DNA of 64,000 nucleotides, from contig NZ_CP062231.1 in NCBI RefSeq assembly GCF_024707525.1, forward strand, positions 5,025,501-5,089,500. Direction: 5' to 3'. This DNA is from Rhizobium sp. TH2 (GTDB taxonomy: Bacteria; Pseudomonadota; Alphaproteobacteria; Rhizobiales; Rhizobiaceae). The notes under the pieces were generated by a model. The model was not told the origin of the DNA. It worked only from the letters and a program-made list of their open reading frames with translations, and made no database searches. The position numbers and the translations under genes are program-made. Of the stretch, positions 54,852-63,802 are shown piece by piece; within the stretch, counting starts at the first letter, position 1; every line of letters begins with the position of its first letter.

Positions 54852-55706
54852 CTATCGCATCTCGCGCCGGGCCATGAAGGCCAGCCGTTCGAAGAGATGC
54901 ACATCCTGCTCATTCTTAAGCAACGCACCGTGCAGTTTCGGCAGGGCGTTCTTGTCGCTTGCCGCAAGCGTTTCCGGCTCGACATCGTCGGCGACGAGCA
55001 GGCGGATCCAGTCGAGCGCCTCCGATGTCGAGGGCTTCTTCTTCAGCCCCGGCATGTCGCGAATCTCGAAGAACCGCGTCAGCGCCGCCGAAAGCAGCCG
55101 CTTCTTGATACCGGGATAGTGGACCTCGACGATCGCCGCCAGCGTATCGGCATCGGGAAAGCGGATATAGTGGAAGAAGCAACGGCGCAGGAACGCGTCC
55201 GGCAGTTCCTTCTCGTTGTTGGAGGTGATGATGACGATGGGCCGTGTGATCGCGCGGATCGTCTCGTCGGTCTCGTAGACGTGGAACTCCATGCGGTCGA
55301 GTTCCTGCAGCAGGTCGTTGGGAAACTCGATATCGGCCTTGTCGACCTCGTCGATCAGCAGCACGACTTTCTTGTGTGCTTCGAAGGCATGCCAGAGCTT
55401 GCCCTTGCGGATATAGTTCTTGATGTCATGCACGCGCTCGTCGCCCAGCTGGCTGTCGCGCAGCCGCGACACGGCGTCATATTCGTAGAGCCCCTGCTGC
55501 GCCCTGGTGGTGGATTTCACGTTCCATTCGATGAGTTCGAGCCCGAGGCTCCGGGCGATCTGGCGCGCCAGTTCCGTCTTGCCGGTTCCCGGCTCGCCCT
55601 TGACCAGCAGCGGCCGCTCAAGCCGGATCGCGGCATTGACCGCGATCATCAGGTCCTTCTCGGCAATGTAGTCTTCGGTACCCGTGAACTGCATGTCGGC
55701 ACTCAA
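54852..55706 (-). CDS. MoxR-family AAA+ ATPase
   Basis: 284 aa. Walker A VKGEPGTGKTE near 36-46, Walker B VVLLIDEVDKAD, sensor-1 IVITSNNEKELPDAFLRRC, and arginine-finger features of the MoxR clade. MoxR proteins pair with VWA proteins to activate metal enzymes or remodel complexes; the VWA partner is probably the gene at 52518, on the far side of metA. A hairpin (8 bp, GGGCGCAG/CTGCGCCC, 54827-54852) lies at its stop codon and lacks a U run, so MoxR transcripts may read into the riboswitch. Confidence 0.9.
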   Translation of the reverse strand: MSADMQFTGTEDYIAEKDLMIAVNAAIRLERPLLVKGEPGTGKTELARQIARSLGLELIEWNVKSTTRAQQGLYEYDAVSRLRDSQLGDERVHDIKNYIRKGKLWHAFEAHKKVVLLIDEVDKADIEFPNDLLQELDRMEFHVYETDETIRAITRPIVIITSNNEKELPDAFLRRCFFHYIRFPDADTLAAIVEVHYPGIKKRLLSAALTRFFEIRDMPGLKKKPSTSEALDWIRLLVADDVEPETLAASDKNALPKLHGALLKNEQDVHLFERLAFMARREMR

Positions 55707-55734
55707 TCAATATGTTCGTCGAAAAAATCCGGGC

Positions 55735-55765
55735 AACAAAAAAGGCGGAACCAATTGTCCGCCTT
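55735..55765 (-). terminator. Terminator between the small membrane protein gene and moxR
   Basis: A perfect 8-bp stem AAGGCGGA/TCCGCCTT with an 8-base loop, followed on the minus strand by a run of seven T. It ends the gene at 55799 and makes moxR a separate unit. Confidence 0.88.
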
Positions 55766-55798
55766 CCCATGGCCAAGGCAAAGAGCCCGGCCGATGTA

Positions 55799-56053
55799 TC
55801 ACATGTCGATAATCGTGCCCTTGCCATCGTTCCAGACGCGCACCGGACGACCGTCCTGCGCGCGATGGGTGCGGGCATAGGCGCGCACCGGTTCGCGCTC
55901 ATTGCCGGCAAGCAGCGAGGAAAGCCACTGGCCAAACAGCAGCACGGATACCGCGCCGGCGATCGCAATACCGATCGACGCTGTGAACAGCGCGACGATG
56001 GCGACCAGCGTCAGGCCCGCGAGCGTGAGGAAAAACGAACGAATGCTTCTCAT
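55799..56053 (-). CDS. Small two-helix membrane protein of unknown function
   Basis: 84 aa from ATG 56053 (MRSIRSFFLTLAGL); ATG 56065 is the alternative, but its AGGA is too close. Two hydrophobic segments lie at about 6-26 and 28-45 (ALFTASIGIAIAGAVSVLLFGQWL), then a polar C-terminus (ERTHRAQDG-like, ending KGTIIDM). The plan is that of small rhizobial inner-membrane proteins of no known function. It diverges from the malyl-CoA lyase family gene; 55766-55798 is short and empty. Confidence 0.68.
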   Translation of the reverse strand: MRSIRSFFLTLAGLTLVAIVALFTASIGIAIAGAVSVLLFGQWLSSLLAGNEREPVRAYARTHRAQDGRPVRVWNDGKGTIIDM

Positions 56054-56173
56054 GGATTTCACCATTCCTTTAATGGCAATGTGGGGCAGAAGCCCGAGAA
56101 TTGCAAGAGGTTCGACGTATCAGTAATCTCACATATTCTTGAAACCCGGCTTAAATCGGGCCATAGAGAGGCC

Positions 56174-57094
56174 ATGAGCATGATTTTCGACCACCACCCG
56201 CAGCACCTGCGCCGTTCCGTTCTTTGCCTGCCTGCTTCCAACCAGCGCGCCATCGACAAGCTCGCGGAGCTTGATTGCGATGCGGTGATTCTCGATCTCG
56301 AGGACGCCGTGGCCGAGGAAAAGAAGGAGGAGGCGCGCGCCAATATCCGTGCCTTCTTCAAGGCGCGGGGTACAGCCGATCGCGAAGTCATCATCCGGAT
56401 AAACCAGGCGTCCTCGACGCATTACGATACGGACATGGCCCTGGTGCTCGAATGCGAACCCGACGCCGTGCTGCTGCCCAAGGTGCGGGCGCAGGACGAC
56501 ATTCTCGATGTTGCGGTCTTCCTCTCGGAAAACGATGCGCCGGAGACGATCCGCCTCTGGGCCATGATGGAAACGCCGCTCGCGATCCTCAATGCCGGAC
56601 CGATCGCCGAGGCGGGCCGCACAGCGGGCGGCAGGCTCGATTGCCTCGTCATGGGCCTCAACGACCTGCGCAACGACACCCGTATTCCCTTCGATCCCGC
56701 ACGCACCTATCTCATCCACTGGCTGATGCAGGTGGTGCTGGCCGCCCGCGCCTTCGGGCTGACGGTGATCGATTCGGTGTCGAATGATTTCAAGGATCTG
56801 GCACAATTCGAGGCGGAATGCATACAGGGCCGTGCGATGGGTTTCGATGGCAAGATGCTGATCCACCCGGCACAGATCGATGCTCCGAACCGAATTTTCC
56901 AGCCCTCTGCCGAAGAACTCGCGGAAGCGGAGGCGATCGTCGCCGCCTTCTCAACGCCCGAGGCCCAAGGCAAGAACGCCATCAATGTCGCCGGCCGCAT
57001 GGTCGAGCGGCTGCATTTCGAACAGGCAGGCCGGATCGCCGCCCGCGCCCGGATGATCCAAGCCCGAATGACTAAAGCAGGGAAAAAGATATGA
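56174..57094 (+). CDS. HpcH/HpaI aldolase/citrate lyase family (malyl-CoA lyase/CitE-like)
   Basis: 306 aa from ATG 56174, behind GAGAGG; the frame is open much further upstream through the neighbour's antisense. TIM-barrel CitE-type enzyme: RRSVLCLPASNQRAIDKL, ILDLEDAVAEEKK with the metal-binding Glu/Asp, METPLAILNA and MGLNDL. The close relatives cleave or hydrolyse malyl-CoA or citramalyl-CoA; which it does here cannot be decided. Its stop overlaps DUF1737 as ATGA. Confidence 0.85.
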   Translation: MSMIFDHHPQHLRRSVLCLPASNQRAIDKLAELDCDAVILDLEDAVAEEKKEEARANIRAFFKARGTADREVIIRINQASSTHYDTDMALVLECEPDAVLLPKVRAQDDILDVAVFLSENDAPETIRLWAMMETPLAILNAGPIAEAGRTAGGRLDCLVMGLNDLRNDTRIPFDPARTYLIHWLMQVVLAARAFGLTVIDSVSNDFKDLAQFEAECIQGRAMGFDGKMLIHPAQIDAPNRIFQPSAEELAEAEAIVAAFSTPEAQGKNAINVAGRMVERLHFEQAGRIAARARMIQARMTKAGKKI

Positions 57095-57297
57095 AAGTCT
57101 ACCGCTTCCTCACCGGCCCCGACGACAACGCCTTCTGCCATCGCGTGACGATGAACCTCAACAAGGGCTGGGAACTGCACGGCGCGCCGACGCTGACGTT
57201 CAACAGTGTGACGGGCCAGGTCATCTGCGGCCAGGCGATTGTGAAGGACGTGCCGGGGAAGGATTATGATCCGGAGATGAAGTTGGGGGAACAGTAA
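57091..57297 (+). CDS. DUF1737 family protein
   Basis: 68 aa, full length for the family: KVYRFLTGPDDNAFCHRVTMNLNKGWELHGAPTLTF-like core (two halves, quoted separately as KVYRFLTGPDD and LNKGWELHGAPTL). It is a compact single domain without known role, translated by ATGA overlap with the lyase gene, a coupling that suggests a shared pathway. A palindromic repeat follows within 10 bases. Confidence 0.9.
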   Translation: MKVYRFLTGPDDNAFCHRVTMNLNKGWELHGAPTLTFNSVTGQVICGQAIVKDVPGKDYDPEMKLGEQ

Positions 57298-57304
57298 GTG
57301 ATTT

Positions 57305-57446
57305 GCCCCTCACCCGTAAGAACGGGGCGAGGGGACGCTGCGCTCACCCGCTGCGCCTCCTCAACACCTCGAAGTAGCGCAAAAGGGTGCAGCGAGTCCC
57401 TTCTCCCCGCCCGCAGGGAGTAGATGCCGGCAGGCAGATGAGGGGC
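57305..57446. repeat. Degenerate intergenic palindrome (rhizobial REP type)
   Basis: Outer arms GCCCCTCA (57305-57312) and TGAGGGGC (57439-57446) are exact inverses, and inner GC-rich segments (GGGCGAGGGGAC on one side, GTCCCTTCTCCCCGCCC on the other) pair imperfectly. Words such as GATGCCGGCAGGCAGATGAG are typical of repeats between rhizobial genes. It fills the gap between two converging genes. Confidence 0.72.
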
Positions 57447-57462
57447 TGTCCCCGGCCGCCCG

Positions 57463-58014
57463 TTACACCAGCTTCCTCAACCCCGGCTCCTCGGTGGGAA
57501 TCGTATCAACACCCTCGCCGAGCTCGATCTGCATCAGCACCGTGTCGATCCACTGGCCGAACTTGAAGCCGCTCGCCGGCAGCCGGCCGACATGCTTGAA
57601 GCCCGCCTTTTCATGCACGGCGATCGAGGCCGGGCTGGCGCCGCCGATGACGGCGATCATCTGCCTGATGCCAAGGCTCGCTGTGGCGCTCATCAGCGCA
57701 TCCAGCAGCGCGCCGCCGACGCCCAGTCCTCGCGAATCCGGCGCGACATAGATCGAATCCTCCGCGAGATACCGGTAGGCCGGGCGCGTCCGGAAGGGCG
57801 AGGCATAGGCGTAGCCCAGCACCTTGCCGTTGCCGTCCTCGGCGATGATGTAGGGGTAGTTCTGCCCGGTGATCGTGGCGAAGCGCGACGCCATCTCTTC
57901 GTCGGAAGGCGGCTCCAGCTCATAGGTCGCGACATTCGTCAGCACGGAATCGCGGTATATTTCACAGATGATGGGCAGGTCGGCGGACACGGCATCGCGA
58001 ATGCGGATCTTCAT
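57463..58014 (-). CDS. GNAT N-acetyltransferase (phosphinothricin/methionine-sulfone acetyltransferase-like)
   Basis: 183 aa. Start MKIRIRDAVSADLPIICEIYRDSVLTNVATYELEPP is that of the PAT/MddA/YncA subfamily; the acetyl-CoA loop is SRGLGVGGALLDALM (about 113-127), followed by MIAVIGGASPASIAVHEKAGFKHVG. These enzymes acetylate phosphinothricin, methionine sulfoximine or related amino acids; the natural role is likely detoxification or an unknown amine. A terminator-flanked single gene. Confidence 0.86.
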   Translation of the reverse strand: MKIRIRDAVSADLPIICEIYRDSVLTNVATYELEPPSDEEMASRFATITGQNYPYIIAEDGNGKVLGYAYASPFRTRPAYRYLAEDSIYVAPDSRGLGVGGALLDALMSATASLGIRQMIAVIGGASPASIAVHEKAGFKHVGRLPASGFKFGQWIDTVLMQIELGEGVDTIPTEEPGLRKLV

Positions 58015-58037
58015 TTTGGCTCTCGAAATCAGGCATG

Positions 58038-58062
58038 AAAAAGGGCGACCCGGAGGCCGCCC
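58038..58062 (-). terminator. Terminator of the Bax-inhibitor-family gene
   Basis: Stem GGGCGGCC/GGTCGCCC (one G-T pair) with a 3-base loop, followed on the minus strand by TTTTTC, 25 bases past the stop codon. Confidence 0.8.
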
Positions 58063-58086
58063 TGATATCCTTAGCAGAAACCGTTG

Positions 58087-58833
58087 CTATTCGCGATTGC
58101 CCATGAAGCGCAGCATGAACAGGAACAGGTTGATAAAGTCCATATAGAGGCTCAGCGCGCCCATGATGGCCTTCTTGCCGGCGGCTTCGAAGCCGTCGCT
58201 TTCGAGGTACATTTCCTTGATCTTCTGCGTATCCCAGGCGGTCAGGCCGGCGAAGATCAGAACACCGATCACGGAGATCGCGAATTCAAGCGCCGACGAT
58301 GCCAGGAACAGGTTGACCAGCGAGGCGATGATCAGGCCGAACAGGCCCATGATCAGGAACGAGCCCATGGCCGACAGGTCGCGCTTGGTCGTGTAACCAT
58401 AGAGCGAAAGGGCGGCAAAGGACGCGGCGGTCACGGCGAAGGTCTGCACGATCGACGCATTCGTGTAGACGACGAATACGGTCGAGAGCGAAAGACCTAC
58501 GAGACCGGCATAGACCCAGAACAGGAGCTGCGCCGTGAATACGCTCATCCGTTCGATGCCGAAGCTCAGGAAGAGCACCGGAGCGAGCGGAGCAAGGATC
58601 ACCACCCAGCGCAGCGGGCTAAGGTAGATAGCCTGGCCGAAGGCGTTGACCTGGCCATTCGTGAACGCGAGGTCGGCGACGAAATAGGCGACGAGACCAG
58701 TCAGCGCCACACCCAATGCCATCAGGTTATAAACCTTGAGCATATGGGCGCGCAGGCCCGCGTCGATATCTGCATCGGTGCGCACGCCGGCGGCGTTCAC
58801 CGTGCGGGTTTGAAAGTCTCTGATGTCAGACAT
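58087..58833 (-). CDS. Bax inhibitor-1/YbhL-family membrane protein
   Basis: 248 aa from ATG 58833 (MSDIRDFQTRTVNAAG), 5 bases after GAGGAAA. Seven transmembrane helices in the TMBIM/BI-1 pattern, with the conserved C-terminal region (IFAGLTAWDTQKIKEMY, then the final helix DFINLFLFMLRFMGNRE, ending in the characteristic acidic terminus). Proteins of this family act as pH-sensitive calcium leak channels or membrane-protease partners. It is monocistronic, behind a structured leader. Confidence 0.93.
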   Translation of the reverse strand: MSDIRDFQTRTVNAAGVRTDADIDAGLRAHMLKVYNLMALGVALTGLVAYFVADLAFTNGQVNAFGQAIYLSPLRWVVILAPLAPVLFLSFGIERMSVFTAQLLFWVYAGLVGLSLSTVFVVYTNASIVQTFAVTAASFAALSLYGYTTKRDLSAMGSFLIMGLFGLIIASLVNLFLASSALEFAISVIGVLIFAGLTAWDTQKIKEMYLESDGFEAAGKKAIMGALSLYMDFINLFLFMLRFMGNRE

Positions 58834-58867
58834 AGTTTCCTCTAACAAAGCTCCGTTTTGTTTTAAA

Positions 58868-58915
58868 AACACGGTGTCGGACCATAGGCCGTAAGAGCGG
58901 TCATTGCCCGTGCGC
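58868..58915 (-). ncRNA. Probable ybhL RNA motif (leader of the Bax-inhibitor gene)
   Basis: Minus-strand segment CACGG ... CCGTG (58912-58870) encloses GACCG ... CGGCC and GGTC pairs, forming nested helices just upstream of a ybhL homologue, where the ybhL motif of Alphaproteobacteria is known to occur. I recognise it by position and structure rather than a column-by-column match to the consensus. The rest of 58834-59044 has no gene and contains the promoter. Confidence 0.6.
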
Positions 58916-59044
58916 CGCTGGGAGCTTCAGCAAGCTACCGATGAATATGGGGCGGCTTTCAATTCTAGGCAAGAGGCAAGTGATGACAAATGCGTCATCT
59001 GCCGCCTCGGGAGGCCCCAAAATACGCGCAGTAATCAGATTTTT

Positions 59045-61600
59045 CTAAAGCTCCCGCAGTACCGGCGCCGCTTTCTGTCCTAGGATGGACCATGTGCCGA
59101 GGAGTCCCGTGCCCGCTGTCACCAGCAGCGCGAGGATCACGGTCGATGCCGCCGTGCCCGGCAGGAAGCTGAAGGGCAGATCCATGATCGCGATCATCAC
59201 ATACCAGGCCGCCGCCGTCGCCGCCGCGAGCGCGAAGACCGAGGCTGACAGGCCGAGCAGGAAATATTCGTAGAGATAGGCCCGCATCAGCATGGTCCGC
59301 TTGGCACCAAGTGTCTTCAGCACCACCGCATCATGGATTCGCGCCCGGTTGCCGGCGGCAATCGCGCCTGCCAGCACCAGTACGGAAACCACAATGGCGA
59401 TCGAGGCCGCCGCCCGGATCGCGACGGCCAGCTGCGCCACGATGTTGGAGGCGACATCCAGCGCATCCTTCACCCGCACCGAGGTGATGCCCGGAAACGC
59501 ATTGGTCACCTCGCGCATGACTTTCCCGTCGGCCGCAGTCGTCGAATGGCCGTCGGTCAGCGTGGCGAGCCAGGCATGCGGCGCGCCCTTGAACGTATTG
59601 GGCGAGAAGACCATGACGAAATTGATCGACATCGAGCGCCATTCGACTTTGCGGAAATTCGCGATCTTCGCCGTAATGTTCCGTCCCAGCACATTGACGG
59701 TCACCGTGTCGCCGATCTTCAGGCGGAGTTCCCCCGCCTCCTGGGCGGAGAAGGACACCAGCGGTTCACCGGAATAGTCTTTCGCCCACCATTGACCCTC
59801 CTTGAGCGTTGCATTGGTCGGCAGCGCTTGGGAATAGGTGATGCCGCGATCGCCCTGCAGCACCCAGCGGGCGGCGGGGTCGATGCTCCGCTTCTGCACA
59901 TCCTCGCCGTTGAACGCGAGAATCCGCCCGCGCAGCATCGGCACCTCAACTACTTCGCCCTTCGGCGAGGTCGTGGCCAGCACGGACCGGAACCGGTCGA
60001 GATCGCGGCTCTGGATATCGACGAAGAAGAAATTCGGCGCCTTCTCGGCCATCGCGCCGGCGAGATTGCCGCGCAGATTGCCCTCGATCAGCGCGAGCGA
60101 GGCGAGGAGCGTCAGGCCCAGTCCGAGCGAAAGAACGACAGACGCCGTCAGCGAGCCCGGCCGGTGGATATTGCCGATGGCGAGGCGTAGCGCCGGCGAT
60201 GTGACCTTCGGCGCCCGCCGCGCGATGAGAGCGACGCCGGCAGCCACCAGCCTGAGCACCACGAAGGCGCCTGCGGTTGCCAGGAGAAAAACCAGCGCGA
60301 TGAACCGGTTCTCGGATGAGAACACGGCGAGCAATGCGATCAGTAGGAAGGCTGCGGCAGCGCTGATATAGTAGCGCAAGGGCACCATCCGCCAGCCATC
60401 ATAGGATTGCGAGCGAAAAAGTTCCGTCGCCCGGATCAGCCGCGAGCGGCCCAGCGGCAGGATCGAAAAGGCGATGGTCGTCAAGAGGCCGAACAAGGCC
60501 GCGATACCCAAGGCCGACGGATAGAGGTTGAGCCCGCGCGGCACCGGCACATAGCCTTCGAGAAAATATCCCGCGATCGGCGTGATCGCCGCGCCTATGA
60601 CCAGCCCCGCCAGAATCGCGATGGCTGCAATGGCGAGGATCTGGATCATGTAGATCATCACGATCAGATGCCCCGGCGCGCCGAGGCTCTTGAAGCTGGC
60701 GATCACCTGCCGCTTGCTGTCGAGAAAGGCGCCGACGGCATTGGCAACGCCGACGCCGCCGGCGGCCAATGCGGCAAGGCCGACAAGCGTCAGAAACTCC
60801 GAAAAGCGCTCGATATTCTCAGACAGCGACGGCGCCGCGTTGCTCGAGCCGCGCACCGACCAGCCGGCCTCGGGGAACTTCGCTTCGGCTTCCTTGCGGA
60901 TATCGCGACGCCCACGCGTGGGGTCGTCGAGCTTCACGCGGTAGAAATTATCGACCAGGCTGCCGATCTTGACCAGTCCGCTCCTGGTCAGTGCATCACG
61001 TGAAACCACCAGCCGTGGCGCAAACGAAAACCCGTCCGACAATGCGTCGGGCTCCGCGACGATCGTGCCGCGCACGGTCATCGCCATGTCGCCGAGCAGG
61101 ATCGTGTCGCCCACCTTCACGCCGAGCCTATCGAGCAGCAGCGGCTGTGCGACGGCGCCGAAGGTGCCGTTTTTCTCCGCGAGCAGGTCCTGCATCGGCT
61201 GGTCAGGCTCGGCTGTGAACGTGCCGTAAAGCGGATAGGCACCATCGACCGCCTTGAGTTCGGTGAGCGCCTGGGTGGATTTGTCCCCGCTACGGACCAT
61301 GGAACGCAGATTGGTGGAAAGCTGTACCTTTCCAAGGCTCTTGATATAGGCCAGCTCATCCACCGAGGCATCGCGGTTCTTGAGCCCGAAGCGCAGGTCG
61401 CCGGCCAGGATTTCCTGCCCCTGGGCGTCGATCGCCGAAGTCATCGACCGGGCGACCGAATTGACGCCCGCGATCGCCGCCGTGCCGAGCAGGATGCACA
61501 GCATGAAAATGTAAAAGCCCCGCAAGCCGCCGCGCATTTCGCGCAAAGCGAGCCGGAAGGCCAGCGGCAGGTGGCCGAAAAATACCCTTGCGCTCCGCAT
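59045..61600 (-). CDS. FtsX-like ABC transporter permease (YbbP family)
   Basis: 851 aa from ATG 61600; the frame is open to 61666 inside the ATPase gene. Large permease with ten transmembrane helices: TM1 near the N-terminus (GFYIFMLCILLGTAAIAGV), a periplasmic domain, then two FtsX/MacB blocks around 265-430 and near the C-terminus (AIVVSVLVLAGAIAAGN to VILALLVTAGTGLLGTW). Such transporters move lipoproteins, lipids or peptides; YbbAP is linked to removal of toxic or lipophilic molecules. Its ATG and the ATPase stop are about adjacent. Confidence 0.88.
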   Translation of the reverse strand: MRSARVFFGHLPLAFRLALREMRGGLRGFYIFMLCILLGTAAIAGVNSVARSMTSAIDAQGQEILAGDLRFGLKNRDASVDELAYIKSLGKVQLSTNLRSMVRSGDKSTQALTELKAVDGAYPLYGTFTAEPDQPMQDLLAEKNGTFGAVAQPLLLDRLGVKVGDTILLGDMAMTVRGTIVAEPDALSDGFSFAPRLVVSRDALTRSGLVKIGSLVDNFYRVKLDDPTRGRRDIRKEAEAKFPEAGWSVRGSSNAAPSLSENIERFSEFLTLVGLAALAAGGVGVANAVGAFLDSKRQVIASFKSLGAPGHLIVMIYMIQILAIAAIAILAGLVIGAAITPIAGYFLEGYVPVPRGLNLYPSALGIAALFGLLTTIAFSILPLGRSRLIRATELFRSQSYDGWRMVPLRYYISAAAAFLLIALLAVFSSENRFIALVFLLATAGAFVVLRLVAAGVALIARRAPKVTSPALRLAIGNIHRPGSLTASVVLSLGLGLTLLASLALIEGNLRGNLAGAMAEKAPNFFFVDIQSRDLDRFRSVLATTSPKGEVVEVPMLRGRILAFNGEDVQKRSIDPAARWVLQGDRGITYSQALPTNATLKEGQWWAKDYSGEPLVSFSAQEAGELRLKIGDTVTVNVLGRNITAKIANFRKVEWRSMSINFVMVFSPNTFKGAPHAWLATLTDGHSTTAADGKVMREVTNAFPGITSVRVKDALDVASNIVAQLAVAIRAAASIAIVVSVLVLAGAIAAGNRARIHDAVVLKTLGAKRTMLMRAYLYEYFLLGLSASVFALAAATAAAWYVMIAIMDLPFSFLPGTAASTVILALLVTAGTGLLGTWSILGQKAAPVLREL

Positions 61601-61601
61601 C

Positions 61602-62282
61602 TCAGAGCCCTGCGTCGATGATTTCGCCGGAGCGGATCTTGATCTGGCGGCCGCAGCGTGCGGCAAGCGTCTCGTCGTGGGTCACCAACAGCAGCGTCAT
61701 GCCGCGCTCGGCCTGTTTGGAGAACAGGAGGTCGGCGATGTGGCGGCCGGTTTCGCCATCGAGATTGCCCGTCGGCTCGTCGGCGATCAGCAGTTTCGGC
61801 GATGGCGCCAGCGCCCGCGCAATCGCCACGCGCTGCTGTTCGCCGCCTGATAGCTGGCCGGGATAATGGCTGAGCCGCTCGCCGAGACCGACGGCTTCAA
61901 GCTCCCGCCGGGCGATGCCGAACGCGTCGCGATTGCCCGCGAGTTCCAGCGGCACGGCAACATTCTCCAACGCCGTCATATTCGGGATGAGATGGAACGA
62001 CTGGAACACGATGCCGATATTCCGCCCGCGAAAGGCGGCCAGCGTGTCCTCGTCGGCACTGTGAAGGTCGGTTCCCGCGATGCGGATCTCGCCGCGATCG
62101 AGCCGTTCGAGGCCCGCAAGCACCATCAGCAGCGTCGACTTGCCGGAACCGGAGGGACCGGTAATGCCGCAGGATGTGCTTTTGAAGATTTCCAGGTCGA
62201 GCGATTTGAGGACGTGGACGGCACTGGCGCCATGGCCGAGGGTAAGATCGGCCTTTTTCAGTTCGATGATGGTTTCATCCAC
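61602..62282 (-). CDS. ABC transporter ATP-binding protein (YbbA family)
   Basis: 226 aa. Walker A GPSGSGKSTLL near residue 42, signature LSGGEQQRVAIARAL, Walker B LLIADEPTGNLD and the H-loop VTHD. The LolD/MacB-type sequence and the adjoining FtsX-like permease make a two-gene transporter without its own periplasmic protein. The divergent neighbour is a GDSL esterase of the TesA family, as in E. coli ybbA/tesA, which strengthens the YbbAP call. Confidence 0.92.
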   Translation of the reverse strand: MDETIIELKKADLTLGHGASAVHVLKSLDLEIFKSTSCGITGPSGSGKSTLLMVLAGLERLDRGEIRIAGTDLHSADEDTLAAFRGRNIGIVFQSFHLIPNMTALENVAVPLELAGNRDAFGIARRELEAVGLGERLSHYPGQLSGGEQQRVAIARALAPSPKLLIADEPTGNLDGETGRHIADLLFSKQAERGMTLLLVTHDETLAARCGRQIKIRSGEIIDAGL

Positions 62283-62344
62283 GGATCATGAATCCTATAT
62301 TCTGCTCTACCCTGCGCGCTGCGCCGCAACTTAGGAGTCAATGG

Positions 62345-62980
62345 ATGACATTTAAAGCTCTCGGAACCGCTTTATTTGCGGCCCTCACGCTATTGTTATC
62401 CCTGGATTCCGCCGGTGCCCGCACGTTGAACATCGTTGCTTTCGGCGACTCGCTCACTGCCGGCTATCAACTTCCCCCTGATGAAGCATTTCCTGCGCGG
62501 CTGGAAATGCTGGCCAAATCGAAGGGCCTCGACGTCACGATCACCAATGCCGGCGTCTCCGGCGACACGACGGCGGACGGGCTCGCCCGCATCGATTGGT
62601 CGATCCCCGACGGTACGGATGGCGTGATCCTCGAACTCGGCGCCAACGACGCCTTGCGCGGACTTTCCCCCGAGGAGAGCCTGAAAAACCTCGAAACCAT
62701 GATCGTCCGGCTCAAGGAGCGCAAGATTTACGTGCTGCTCGCCGGCATCCTGGCGCCGCCGAATATGGGCGCCGACTACGAGACCAAATTCAACGGCATG
62801 TACAAGTTGCTTGGCGAGAAACACGGCGTCCCGGTCTATCCGTTCTTCCTCGATGGCGTGACGTTGAACACCGGCATGCAACTCGAAGACGGCATGCATC
62901 CGAATGGCGCGGGAACAAAAATCATGGCCGAAAAGTTCTTCCCCGTCTTCGAGACCTTCCTCAAATCCCTGCCGCAATGA
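62345..62980 (+). CDS. tesA: Periplasmic GDSL (SGNH) lysophospholipase/arylesterase, TesA family
   Basis: 211 aa from ATG 62345 (MTFKALGTALFAALTLLL), because this begins a signal peptide ending near SAGA-RT; the frame is open from 62288. The catalytic blocks are present: FGDSLTAGY (Ser), VILELGANDAL (Gly/Asn) and EDGMHPNGAG (Asp-His). Members hydrolyse thioesters, lysophospholipids and aryl esters in the periplasm. It diverges from the ybbA-like ATPase gene, the same pairing as in E. coli. Confidence 0.92.
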   Translation: MTFKALGTALFAALTLLLSLDSAGARTLNIVAFGDSLTAGYQLPPDEAFPARLEMLAKSKGLDVTITNAGVSGDTTADGLARIDWSIPDGTDGVILELGANDALRGLSPEESLKNLETMIVRLKERKIYVLLAGILAPPNMGADYETKFNGMYKLLGEKHGVPVYPFFLDGVTLNTGMQLEDGMHPNGAGTKIMAEKFFPVFETFLKSLPQ

Positions 62981-63075
62981 TTTGTTATGCAATGCGGTAT
63001 AACAATATTTGGGGATTGCGCCTCTGACCAATCGATGATTCCTTGAGGTAGTCAGTTCGATTCGGGGAGCTCGCC

Positions 63076-63654
63076 ATGCCGAGACTTTTTACCGCCCTCG
63101 AAATCCCGCAAAGCGCGGCCATGAGCCTTTCGCTATTGCGGGGCGGTGTACCAGGGGCCCGCTGGATCGACCGTGAGAATTTCCATATTACATTGAGATT
63201 CATCGGCGATATCGACCACCGCACCGCTGATGAAGTGGTCCAGGCGCTCGACAGGGTGCGGAAACCGCAATTCACGCTCAATCTGCTGGGCACCGGTTTC
63301 TTCGGCAACAAGAAACCGCATTCGATCTGGGCCGGCGTGCAGCCCGCCCCGGAACTGATGGCGTTGCAGGCCGATCTCGAACGCGTCTGCCAGCGCATTG
63401 GCCTGCCGCCCGAACCGCGCAAGTTCACGCCGCATGTGACGCTCGCGCGCCTCAGGAACGCACGGGTCGATGACGTGCTGCATTACCTGACCGGACGCGG
63501 CAATTTCTCCGCCGGACCGTTCACCGTCACCAAGTTCCTGCTGATGTCGTCGCGCGATTCCACCGGCGGCGGACCTTACGTGGTCGAGGAGGAGTATCCG
63601 CTGCTGCAACCCGTGCCGGCGCGGCCCGTGCCGCTCGGTGAATTGCACCCCTGA
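63076..63654 (+). CDS. thpR: RNA 2',3'-cyclic phosphodiesterase (LigT-like)
   Basis: 192 aa. The two HxT motifs of the 2H phosphodiesterase fold are HITLRFIG (near residue 36) and HVTLARLR (near 122). It opens 2',3'-cyclic phosphate on RNA ends; the old LigT name reflects in vitro tRNA ligation. It is 95 bases after tesA, with no terminator visible between them. Confidence 0.92.
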   Translation: MPRLFTALEIPQSAAMSLSLLRGGVPGARWIDRENFHITLRFIGDIDHRTADEVVQALDRVRKPQFTLNLLGTGFFGNKKPHSIWAGVQPAPELMALQADLERVCQRIGLPPEPRKFTPHVTLARLRNARVDDVLHYLTGRGNFSAGPFTVTKFLLMSSRDSTGGGPYVVEEEYPLLQPVPARPVPLGELHP

Positions 63655-63802
63655 TCCAAATTTGTTGCAACGGTTGGGAAACCACCGGCTGCCAGCTATC
63701 GTATCATGGATACGCTCTTGCTAAGCACTCAGGTTTGAAGGCATAAGCGTCATTCTCAGGGTGGCGGCTTCCGGGCTGCCGCGATTTATGCTGGTGGGTA
63801 CA

